5,123 nucleotides of DNA, taken from positions 1 to 5,123 of the forward strand of contig AQRW01000087.1 in the NCBI GenBank assembly GCA_000402295.1, written 5' to 3'. Below the pieces are notes generated by a model. That model had not been told where the DNA came from. It ran no database searches and saw only the letters and a program-made list of their open reading frames with translations. Below, piece after piece: positions 1-5,123 of this stretch (positions are counted from its first letter, which is position 1; each line of letters opens with the position of its first letter). Both the position numbers and the translations under genes were made by a program. This DNA is from Candidatus Aerophobus profundus SCGC AAA252-L23. Its GTDB lineage: Bacteria; Aerophobota; Aerophobia; Aerophobales; Aerophobaceae.

Positions 1-80
1 ATTCAAAAGCGGGAAAACTTGATTTCTTGGTAAATGAAGCTCAGAAGGAAAAGCAAAGCAAGAAATTGAGAAACCTTTAG
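1..80 (+). CDS. Probable antitoxin, C-terminal end only (partial)
   Basis: An open frame enters from the left edge (first full codon at 3) and ends with TAG at 78-80. It gives 25 visible residues, including GKLDFLVNEAQKEKQ and a basic tail ending KKLRNL. The tail is charged and helix-prone, as expected of the toxin-binding end of a small antitoxin. The main support is position: the stop directly abuts the start of a ParE/RelE-like toxin gene, the usual antitoxin-first order with translational coupling. The DNA-binding or N-terminal part lies outside the window, so the antitoxin family cannot be assigned. The frame is short, so the call rests largely on its neighbour. Confidence 0.55.
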   Translation, partial: SKAGKLDFLVNEAQKEKQSKKLRNL

Positions 81-350
81 ATGCCTAAAACAACAAGTCG
101 CTTCTGGAAGTGTTTTCAGGGATTGCCATTATCTATTCAGAAACTTGCCAGAGAAAATTTTACGCTATTGAAAGCAAATCCTCCTCATCCCTCCCTTCAT
201 TTCAAGAAAATCGGTAATTTTTGGTCTGTGAGGATTAGTCTTAACCATAGAGCTCTCGCCATTAAGGATGGTTCAGACTATATTTGGGTCTGGGTAGGAA
301 ATCATGATGAATATCAAAGATCAACTGGTGAAATTTTAAATTTTATTTAA
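81..350 (+). CDS. RelE/ParE-superfamily toxin-like protein
   Basis: A complete 89-residue protein resembling the compact ParE-like toxins of type II toxin-antitoxin systems. Recognisable blocks in order are a basic N-terminal helix with TTSRFWKCFQGLP (residues 4-16), the NPPHPSLHFKKI segment (33-44), the strand WSVRISLNHRALAI (48-61) and the closing strand WVWVGNHDEY (69-78). The HPSL-FKK and N-x-RAL signatures are typical of this family, as is the length of 80-95 residues. Family members inhibit growth, either as ribosome-dependent mRNA interferases (RelE/HigB) or by poisoning gyrase (ParE). The sequence does not say which applies here. The start ATG immediately follows the TAG of the upstream frame, and there is only a weak GAG at 68-70 as ribosome site. 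Translation is therefore probably coupled to the antitoxin. The function is unproven, and a decayed orphan toxin remains possible. Confidence 0.8.
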   Translation: MPKTTSRFWKCFQGLPLSIQKLARENFTLLKANPPHPSLHFKKIGNFWSVRISLNHRALAIKDGSDYIWVWVGNHDEYQRSTGEILNFI

Positions 351-368
351 CACATAGAGCCGATGAGA

Positions 369-396
369 TTGACAGAATTTTTGAATTTTGTAGACT
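369..396 (+). promoter_or_regulatory. Candidate sigma-70-type promoter for the transporter operon
   Basis: A perfect -35 hexamer TTGACA (369-374) is followed after 16 bases by TAGACT (391-396, four of six matches to TATAAT). A better-looking TATACT at 396-401 would need a 21-base spacer, which is too long. If used, transcription would start near 403 and leave a leader of about 260 nt before the binding-protein gene. It sits just after the toxin gene and faces the transporter, which suits an operon promoter. This is a consensus match only. Confidence 0.35.
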
Positions 397-407
397 ATAC
401 TTAGTCT
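392..407. promoter_or_regulatory. Palindrome AGACTATACTTAGTCT, possible operator
   Basis: A perfect 6-bp inverted repeat (AGACTA at 392-397, TAGTCT at 402-407) flanks a four-base centre. It overlaps the -10 and start region of the promoter candidate at 369-396, where a repressor dimer would block transcription. No regulator gene lies in the window, so the binding protein is unknown. It lacks the central CG of a classical LacI-family operator. It could also fold as a small RNA hairpin, but no T-run follows to make it a terminator. Confidence 0.3.
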
Positions 408-492
408 TCGGGAAAAGCTAAACAGTGTTTCAATTAGATGAGACGAACCAAAGAAAAAATAGAAGGAATGGAGAAAATAGGGAGCCAAAAAT

Positions 493-519
493 TTGCTGAG
501 AAGGACATGGAACTATAAT
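493..519 (+). promoter_or_regulatory. Second, weaker promoter candidate with perfect -10
   Basis: TATAAT at 514-519 matches the consensus -10 exactly. The only -35-like sequence at a usable distance is TTGCTG (493-498), with three of six matches and a short 15-base spacer, and there is no TG extension before the -10. In AT-rich DNA a lone TATAAT is often chance, so this is listed mainly as an alternative to the candidate at 369-396. Confidence 0.2.
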
Positions 520-662
520 TTATGAATAAGAGGGCAAAGACTGGAAATAAAAGGCCGGGAAGGAGGTGGAAAGGCAAATAGGCTGCTTCGACTTGGGGAT
601 AGAAGTTACCTGAGAAAAATTGAACCATGTACTAAAAGTATTAAATAAGGGAGGAAGTTAAA

Positions 663-2210
663 ATGAGAAAGAGGCTATTAGCGGTAGTTGGGCTTACGGT
701 CTTCTTTTTGGTTGCCATTGCTGCGATTACTCCTTGCCAAGATGTCGTAATTACACCGGAAAGAAAGGCGTATTTGGCGACAAAACCTTATAAAGGAATA
801 ACACTTGAACTCATGTTAACGGCTGAAGTTTTCGGAACAGTAAACAGGTACTTTGCAGATTTTTGGGAAAAAGAAACTGGCGGAAAAGTAAAAATAACCA
901 CTGTACCATTCCAGAATTTTCACGAGAAGATCTTCTTCGATCTTTTGTCCGGAAGAGGTAAGTACGATGCATATATGGGCGGAGTCTGGTGGTATGGAGA
1001 TTACTTTAGGGGAAAGGGTTACATAATCCCTATCGATGATTATATAAAAGATCCCAAATTTCCCCAGTGGGGCACAGAGACCATCTTGCCAGGTATCGAG
1101 AAGTACTTAACCTGGGGTGGTAAATGGTATGGTATTCCTCTTGATCACGATACTATAACCATGTATTACCGACGTGACATACTGGAGAATCCTGAATATC
1201 AGGCGCGTTTCAAAAAGGAATTTGGGTATGATTTACCTGTTCCTCCTCAGACAACCAAAGAACTTATAGACGCCGCTAAGTTTTTTAATGGGTGGGATTG
1301 GGACAAGGATGGTAAAGAGGACTACGGAGTTGGCTTACATTTGCAAGTAGGAGCTAATGCAGTGTTTTTTACCTATTTAGCCTGGGCTGCACCATATGTA
1401 ATATCTCCAGAAAATGATTATTTCTACTTTAACCCACAGAATATGAAACCCTTAATTAATTCTCCTGGACACAAAAAGGCACTTAGAGACTTGGTAGAGT
1501 TAACCAAATGCGGTCCGAGAGCTATGATAGGTTGGAATTACGATGGTGCATGGGACATCTTTCTGAAAGGTGATACTGTGTTCTGTTGTAGTTTTGGTGA
1601 CCTTGGCGGTCTCGTCGAAGATCCGAAAAGATCCATCATCACAGGAAAACTTGGGGTATGTCAGATGCCGGGGACGGTGGAAACTTACAATCCGCTGGAC
1701 CAGAAATGGGTAAAAATGAGCAAACCGAACATAGTGGGAAATACCTTGGGTGGCAGTTGGAGTTATGTGATATCTCGTTACTCTGAACATCCAGAAGCTA
1801 CCTATGATTTCCTTGCTTACTTAGCCAGGCCGGACAATATGTTCTGGATGGATGTTCGAGGATGGGATGGAATTGATCCTGGAAGAACCTTTGTCTTTTT
1901 AGAGCCGCGCGGAACTGCAAAAATAGAAGACTACGTTGAGCAAGGATGGAATGCGGACGACGTGAGAGAATTTACTAATGCGCTTTACAACACCTATTCT
2001 AACCCGTTACAGCAGGTTAACTTAAGAATTCCCGGGGCGGATGAATATTTTATGGCTTTGGATGTAGCAGGATCACGTGCTCTAACTGGAGAGCTTTCAG
2101 CTGATGAAGCCCTAGATGGTTTATACAAAAAATGGGAAGAAATCACCAACAAACTTGGTCGAGAGACACAATTGGAGCTGTACCGTAGTGGTACTGTAGG
2201 GTATAAATAA
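663..2210 (+). CDS. ABC transporter extracellular solute-binding protein, family 1 (sugar type)
   Basis: A 515-residue periplasmic or lipid-anchored binding protein that captures a carbohydrate-like ligand for the permeases encoded next. The N-terminus is a Sec signal: MRKR, then a hydrophobic core (residues 5-22). Cys25 sits in ITPC, an imperfect lipobox because Pro precedes the Cys; signal peptidase I cleavage near the AIA at 18-20 is the alternative. The mature part has typical family 1 features: the ligand-lobe strand with FADFWEKETGGKVKI (65-77), the segment WGGKWYGIPLDHDT (151-164) ending in the usual tyrosine/arginine stretch (168-171), and a C-terminal helical end with SADEALDGLYKKWEEI (479-494). 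Residues 212-220, DWDKDGKED, form a D-x-D-x-D-G-x-x-D loop like an EF-hand calcium site, a feature seen in some sugar-binding proteins. At 515 residues it is longer than the common 400-450, and the many exposed Trp/Tyr suit stacking on sugar rings. The exact ligand cannot be read. The start is supported by AAGGGAGG eight bases upstream. Confidence 0.93.
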   Translation: MRKRLLAVVGLTVFFLVAIAAITPCQDVVITPERKAYLATKPYKGITLELMLTAEVFGTVNRYFADFWEKETGGKVKITTVPFQNFHEKIFFDLLSGRGKYDAYMGGVWWYGDYFRGKGYIIPIDDYIKDPKFPQWGTETILPGIEKYLTWGGKWYGIPLDHDTITMYYRRDILENPEYQARFKKEFGYDLPVPPQTTKELIDAAKFFNGWDWDKDGKEDYGVGLHLQVGANAVFFTYLAWAAPYVISPENDYFYFNPQNMKPLINSPGHKKALRDLVELTKCGPRAMIGWNYDGAWDIFLKGDTVFCCSFGDLGGLVEDPKRSIITGKLGVCQMPGTVETYNPLDQKWVKMSKPNIVGNTLGGSWSYVISRYSEHPEATYDFLAYLARPDNMFWMDVRGWDGIDPGRTFVFLEPRGTAKIEDYVEQGWNADDVREFTNALYNTYSNPLQQVNLRIPGADEYFMALDVAGSRALTGELSADEALDGLYKKWEEITNKLGRETQLELYRSGTVGYK

Positions 2211-2250
2211 TAATTATTTAGTGAACTTCAACCAAATAGGATTGATGATG

Positions 2251-2300
2251 TGCCAATACGACGCCCGCGATGGGTGGTTCTGCGGGTTGTCGTATTGGCA
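2251..2300 (+). repeat. Strong intercistronic hairpin after the binding-protein gene
   Basis: A perfect 12-bp inverted repeat, TGCCAATACGAC (2251-2262) and GTCGTATTGGCA (2289-2300). It continues inward after a small irregularity (a G-U pair and a bulged U) with CCCGCG (2264-2269) pairing to TGCGGG (2281-2286), around an 11-base loop. It lies 40 bases after the binding-protein stop and 18 before the first permease start. No T-run follows on either strand, so it is not an ordinary intrinsic terminator. The setting resembles the REP elements between malE and malF, which protect the upstream mRNA from 3'-to-5' decay and so favour the binding protein. A role in partial termination or a mobile REP-like repeat is also possible. 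Confidence 0.85.
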
Positions 2301-2318
2301 TAACGAGAGGAATCTTGG

Positions 2319-3183
2319 ATGCGTCAAAGTCGAGTAAAGTATCTGCTGCTATTGCCCGCACTTATATGGGTTTTATCCTTTGTTATATATCCTTTAATTG
2401 ATTCTCTGAGTGTGAGTTTGTACAACTATCAACTTGGACTGGGTAGAACTGCTTTTGTAGGGTTTGGAAACTATTTAGATAGTCTCCGGAGTGAGGAATT
2501 TTGGCAGGCCTTAACGGTAACTCTCAAATTAAACGCTTTGGTTGTTCCTACAGAAATTATTTTGGGATTTTTCATTGCTTGGGTTCTTAATCGAAAAGTT
2601 AGAGCTTACCCAAATCTCTTTCGGGGAATTTTAGTTTCACCAATATTTACAACTTTTGTTGCCATTGGTTATTTAGGTATCACTTTATTCCATGAAACTG
2701 GGGGGGCCTGTAAATTATTTCCTGGGTTTTTTTGGCCTCCATGTTGATTGGCTGTCTTCGTCGAGAGGTGCGTTTTTCAGTGTTGCCTTGTTGGACATTT
2801 GGCGCTGGACCCCTTTTGTTTTTATTATTTCTCTGGCAGGTTTAGAGTCTATACCAGACTCCTACTACGAAATAATTTCTCTCGATACTTCTTCGGACAT
2901 CCAAATGCTTCGATACATAACTCTTCCTGTTTTCTTACCAACATTATTACTGGTTCTTCTTCTCAGGCTGATGGAGGGTTTGAAAATGTTTGGGATAGCT
3001 ATGACATTAACAGGGGGAGGGCCAGGAATAGCGACGCAAGTTTATACCTTACTAGTTTACAGGAAGACGATAAAGTTTTTTGACTTTGGCCATGGAGCAG
3101 CCTTGGGATACATATTTTTGCTAATAGCTATGGTAGTAATTATTCCACTTTTCACATCATTGCGAAAACGATTTGGAGAATGA
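2319..3183 (+). pseudogene. ABC sugar permease 1 (MalF/UgpA type), frameshifted at a G7 run
   Basis: This is the first membrane subunit of the importer, split into two frames: 2319-2747 and the continuation that reads to 3183. Deleting one G from the run at 2700-2706 joins them into a 287-residue protein with a seamless join, HETGGPVNYFLGFFGLHVDW, of normal family length (280-310). Features are the first membrane helix with LLPALIWVLSFVIYPLIDSL (residues 11-30), several further hydrophobic segments, the cytoplasmic ATPase-docking (EAA) loop at 184-203 of the repaired protein, and the family block TLTGGGPGIATQ (229-240). The EAA loop is degenerate, EIISLDTSSD instead of the usual EAAxxDGA. AGAGG (2306-2310) lies eight bases before the ATG. 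Both halves are otherwise intact, with no further stop, so a sequencing error, a very recent mutation or slippage-based expression are all more likely than an old pseudogene. The internal ATG at 2692 has no ribosome site. Confidence 0.85.
2700..2706 (+). repeat. Homopolymer run of seven G at the frameshift
   Basis: Seven consecutive G interrupt the reading frame of permease 1. With six G, the codons ACT GGG GGG CCT continue the protein in the frame used downstream; with seven, translation ends at the TGA at 2745-2747. A nearby run of seven T (2727-2733) is in frame and needs no correction. G runs are prone to length error in sequencing and to slippage in replication or transcription. Confidence 0.9.
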
Positions 3184-3230
3184 ATAAAGCTTTTTGACTG
3201 TAAGATGATGTTACTACGGTAAACTTTAAA

Positions 3231-3237
3231 GAGGGAG
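3231..3237 (+). promoter_or_regulatory. Shine-Dalgarno site that sets the TTG start of permease 2
   Basis: GAGGGAG ends eight bases before the TTG at 3246. No in-frame ATG lies close to the expected N-terminus; the nearest ATG, at 3256, is out of frame. The next in-frame alternative, GTG at 3276, would remove residues before the first membrane helix and has no comparable ribosome site. This supports the TTG. Confidence 0.7.
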
Positions 3238-3245
3238 AATAGGAA

Positions 3246-4097
3246 TTGAAAAGTTATGAGAATACTTGGAAAAAAGTGGGGAGCTACATTTTCCTCTTGA
3301 TAGTTTTAGTTTGGGTTATTTTTCCTCTTTTCTGGGCAGCAACCAATTCAATAAAGCCCCGTCTCAGCACATTTGAACCAGGTGCGTTGCTGCCTTTTTT
3401 GCAATACCGGCCCACGATAGATCGTTGGTTTCATATTCTCTCTCCACACGCGGAAAATCCTCTTGGTGCTCTTTTTAACAGCTTGGTTATTAGCAGCGGA
3501 AGTACATTGATTGTGCTTTTTGTTAGTACGATGGCGGCTTACGCCTTGGCTAGGTATCAATTCGGGCGGATTAAAAGTAAAGATTTAGCACTTTTCTTTC
3601 TGAGTCAAAGAGTGATGCCTCCCGCGGTTGTCCTGGTTCCATTTTTCATTATTATGCTGAATTTGAATTTATTGGATACAAAAATTGGACTTGTTCTCGT
3701 ATATACCACCTTTAATCTCCCATATGGTATACTTATTATGTGGAGTGTCTTCAAGGAGATCCCGGCCAGTATTGAAGAAGCAGCCTTTGTTGATGGGGCG
3801 TCAGACATGCAAGTTTTGTGGCAAATCAGTTTGCCATTAGCGAGAAATGGTCTTATAGCCAGTGCCATCATAGTGTTTGCTTTTGCTTGGGTTGAAGGAT
3901 TATTTGCCTTGACCCTAACTGAAGATGTAGCTAAGACTTTGCCCCTTTACATAATGAGTGCCCGATCCCATCAAGGCACTGACTTCGCTGCTGTTGGGGT
4001 TAACACTTGCATTGCTCTTATTATCCCGGTAATCTTGTCTGTACTCATTCAAAAACATTTAGCTCGAGGACTTACCTTTGGAGCAGTAAAAGGATAA
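3246..4097 (+). CDS. ABC sugar permease 2 (MalG/UgpE type)
   Basis: The second membrane subunit, 283 residues, expected to pair with permease 1 to form the transmembrane channel of the importer in the cytoplasmic membrane. The first membrane helix is at about residues 12-32 with IFLLIVLVWVIFPLFWA, followed by a hydrophilic periplasmic loop (35-75) and further helices at about 80-102, 113-140, 145-168, 203-222 and 252-269. The ATPase-docking EAA loop is canonical: EEAAFVDGASDMQVLWQISL (177-196). The C-terminal QKHLARGLTFGAVKG matches the family ending (variants of RGLTxGAVKG), so the gene is complete. Translation starts at a TTG with a good Shine-Dalgarno. The gap to permease 1 is 62 bases with no terminator, so both are probably co-transcribed. 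The family is certain; the transported sugar is not known. Confidence 0.94.
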   Translation: MKSYENTWKKVGSYIFLLIVLVWVIFPLFWAATNSIKPRLSTFEPGALLPFLQYRPTIDRWFHILSPHAENPLGALFNSLVISSGSTLIVLFVSTMAAYALARYQFGRIKSKDLALFFLSQRVMPPAVVLVPFFIIMLNLNLLDTKIGLVLVYTTFNLPYGILIMWSVFKEIPASIEEAAFVDGASDMQVLWQISLPLARNGLIASAIIVFAFAWVEGLFALTLTEDVAKTLPLYIMSARSHQGTDFAAVGVNTCIALIIPVILSVLIQKHLARGLTFGAVKG

Positions 4098-4332
4098 CAA
4101 CGGTGCGTTGGGATAAAGTTAACTTATAGCCTATTATGTCTATTAGCAGTTCAAATATTAAGAGGAATATACAATCTTTCTGAAGTATAAATACTGGAAA
4201 AATTAGGTTATGAGGATTGTTTGTCAATCTCAGTGGATGAAAATAGCTGATTTGTCTAATAGATCCGAGAAGATCATTGTTGCTATTCAGATTTATTTTG
4301 AATCGCAGTAAATTACAGGAGGAGATTCTGCT
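4098..4332. other. Intergenic gap between permease 2 and the URO-D-like gene
   Basis: This 235-base stretch holds no gene that I can support and no intrinsic terminator. Directly after the permease stop is a small hairpin, CAACG-GTG-CGTTG (4098-4110), without a T-run. A weak promoter candidate covers 4108-4137. A short inverted repeat ATTCA/TGAAT lies near 4285-4303. The gap ends with AGGAGG (4317-4322), ten bases before the next ATG. Its length suggests that the downstream gene may have its own promoter as well as read-through from the transporter. Confidence 0.6.
4108..4137 (+). promoter_or_regulatory. Weak promoter candidate upstream of the URO-D-like gene
   Basis: TTGGGA (4108-4113, four of six) and TATTAT (4132-4137, five of six) are separated by 18 bases. 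A perfect 10-bp palindrome, AAGTTAACTT (4116-4125), sits between the two boxes, where a regulator could bind. The predicted leader would be about 190 nt. This is support from consensus only, and chance matches are frequent in AT-rich DNA. Confidence 0.22.
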
Positions 4333-5123
4333 ATGTCCAAATTCCGCGTACCTTTAGAGAAGCCAAAACCGGACAACGAAAGATTCATTGATGTCTTAAT
4401 GGGAAAACAAACCACCGATAGGCCACCGATTATAGATTACCTTCCTGACGATAGTGTCATGCGCCTGATATTGGAACAGTTAATAGGGCGCAAATGGATC
4501 TACCCTTACCGAGTGGAAGCAGTAATCAAGAAAGCAATCACTGATGATAAAGAAATGATAGCTGCCTATTGGGATAATTATATAGAATTCTGGTACCGCC
4601 TGGGCTATGATTACGTCCGACTGGAAATGGGGTACGATTTTGCCTTAGAACGGCGGGTTACTAAGGATACTGCTTCTGAAGGGAATAGAGCCTGGGCAGA
4701 GGAGGCTGAGGGGATGATACAAACCTGGGATGATTTCGAGAAGTATCCCTGGCCTAAATTGGAAGAGGTAGATTTCCTACCCTTTGAGTATGTCTCGGCT
4801 CACTTACCCGAGGGAATGAAGATGATTGCCTCCCACGCTGGGGGTCCCATGGAATGGTTGACTTGGATGCTTTCTATGGAAGGATTGAGTATGCTCTTGT
4901 ACGATAATCCAGACCTGGTTGAGGCGGTGATGAATCGGATGGGTGACCTGTTCGTACGTTTCTATGAGCAGCTTTTGGACATACCCAATATTTGTGCCCT
5001 TCTCACTGGTGACGATATGGGATTTAAAACAGCCACCATAATCTCCCCGAAACACCTTAGGCAGTATATTCTTCCCTGGCATAAGAAATTTGCTCAGATG
5101 GCCCATGCTAAGGGGATACCTTA
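4333..5123 (+). CDS. URO-D superfamily protein, probable corrinoid-type methyltransferase, 3' end missing
   Basis: The first 263 residues of a protein that runs off the right edge; relatives are about 340-390 residues. It belongs to the uroporphyrinogen decarboxylase/MtaA-CmuA fold family. The N-terminus reads TTDRPPIIDYLPDD (27-40), where true HemE carries the invariant MRQAGR porphyrin-binding block; its absence argues against heme synthesis. Other landmarks are LGYDYVRLEMGYDF (90-103), the glycine-rich strand ASHAGGPMEWL (166-176), GDDMGFKT (226-233) and SPKHLRQYILPWHKK (238-252). In family members a zinc-ligand H-x-C-G motif normally follows shortly after the GIP that ends the window, so the metal site cannot be checked. 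Such proteins move methyl groups to or from corrinoid or thiol carriers. Divergent relatives beside sugar transporters have mostly unknown substrates. The start is ATG with AGGAGG ten bases upstream. The protein is cytoplasmic, with no signal or membrane segment. Confidence 0.88.
   Translation, partial: MSKFRVPLEKPKPDNERFIDVLMGKQTTDRPPIIDYLPDDSVMRLILEQLIGRKWIYPYRVEAVIKKAITDDKEMIAAYWDNYIEFWYRLGYDYVRLEMGYDFALERRVTKDTASEGNRAWAEEAEGMIQTWDDFEKYPWPKLEEVDFLPFEYVSAHLPEGMKMIASHAGGPMEWLTWMLSMEGLSMLLYDNPDLVEAVMNRMGDLFVRFYEQLLDIPNICALLTGDDMGFKTATIISPKHLRQYILPWHKKFAQMAHAKGIP

Larger units (their letters stand above)
351..662. other. Non-coding region between toxin gene and transporter operon
   Basis: These 312 bases hold no convincing gene. 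There is no clear rho-independent terminator after the toxin gene. Near 369-407 lies a promoter candidate with an overlapping palindrome, and at 514-519 a perfect TATAAT. From about 438 to 580 the + strand is strikingly purine-rich. The stretch ends with a good Shine-Dalgarno, AAGGGAGG at 647-654, eight bases before the binding-protein ATG. Tiny frames at 438-518 (26 residues) and 522-581 (19 residues, very basic) lack ribosome sites and were not called. I see no riboswitch that I recognise. Confidence 0.7.

Noticed and set aside
438..581. Two tiny + strand frames (438-518, 26 residues; 522-581, 19 very basic residues) as possible leader peptides
   Set aside because: Neither has a Shine-Dalgarno site at a useful distance, and their composition reflects the purine-rich tract.
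434..628. Minus-strand frame of 64 residues, hydrophobic, opposite the leader region
   Set aside because: It has no ribosome site before its ATG. Its hydrophobic content follows simply from the purine-rich + strand, and it would oppose the transporter leader.
1500..1790. Minus-strand frame inside the binding-protein gene
   Set aside because: It is antisense to a well-supported gene and shows no family features or ribosome site.
2251..2310. Rho-independent terminator ending the binding-protein transcript
   Set aside because: The hairpin is strong but followed by TAACGAGAGG with no T-run, and the opposite strand lacks one too.
2748..3083. Overlapping + strand frame of 111 residues inside permease 1
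   Set aside because: It is an out-of-frame shadow; the overlapping frame carries the clear permease motifs.
2692..3183. Separate gene starting at the internal ATG at 2692
   Set aside because: It has no ribosome site. The protein begins in the middle of a permease fold, and the first residues are explained by the frameshift at the G run.
4261..4275. Direct repeat AGATC ten bases apart
   Set aside because: It is too short to be meaningful and has no supporting context.
4804..5106. Minus-strand frame of 100 residues inside the URO-D-like gene
   Set aside because: It lies antisense to the URO-D frame, which has a strong Shine-Dalgarno and family motifs.
4333..5123. True uroporphyrinogen decarboxylase (hemE) of heme synthesis
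   Set aside because: The invariant N-terminal porphyrin-binding arginine block (MRQAGR) is absent; the matching place reads RPPIIDYLPDD.

Overview
The window is a moderately AT-rich bacterial segment with every supported gene on the + strand. It shows the tail of a toxin-antitoxin (TA) module followed by a carbohydrate-uptake ABC transporter locus that leads into a cobalamin-type methyltransferase-like (URO-D superfamily) gene. Clear Shine-Dalgarno sites, a TTG start and the gene families present indicate Bacteria. The combination of family 1 sugar ABC importers, URO-D-like proteins and RelE/ParE-type TA modules is common in anaerobic, often uncultured lineages (for example Atribacterota, Chloroflexota, Thermotogota, Planctomycetota-like genomes). 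I cannot place the organism more precisely from the sequence alone.

Layout. Positions 1-80 hold the last 25 codons of a probable antitoxin whose TAG stop directly abuts the ATG of a 89-residue ParE/RelE-fold toxin-like protein (81-350). A 312-bp non-coding stretch (351-662) follows. It contains a promoter candidate whose -10 overlaps a 16-bp palindrome. Next comes the transporter: a 515-residue extracellular solute-binding protein (663-2210), a strong intercistronic hairpin (2251-2300), a first permease (2319-3183) split by a one-base excess in a run of seven G, and a second permease (3246-4097, TTG start). No ATPase gene is present. After a 235-bp gap with a weak promoter candidate, a URO-D superfamily protein begins at 4333 and runs off the right edge, a few residues before the expected zinc-site motif.

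How they fit together. The binding protein should capture a sugar or sugar-like ligand outside the cytoplasmic membrane and deliver it to the permease heterodimer. The dimer must be energised by an MsmX/MalK-type ATPase encoded elsewhere or further downstream. The hairpin after the binding-protein gene is placed where it could raise binding-protein mRNA over permease mRNA, as REP elements do in malE-malF. The URO-D-like protein is not a heme enzyme by its N-terminus; demethylation of a methylated substrate brought in by the transporter is an attractive but unproven link.

The points most worth a second look are the G7 frameshift, the strong intercistronic hairpin, the degenerate EAA loop in permease 1, and the transporter plus URO-D pairing. 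I did not see a CRISPR array, tRNA, rRNA, insertion sequence or a clearly new system.
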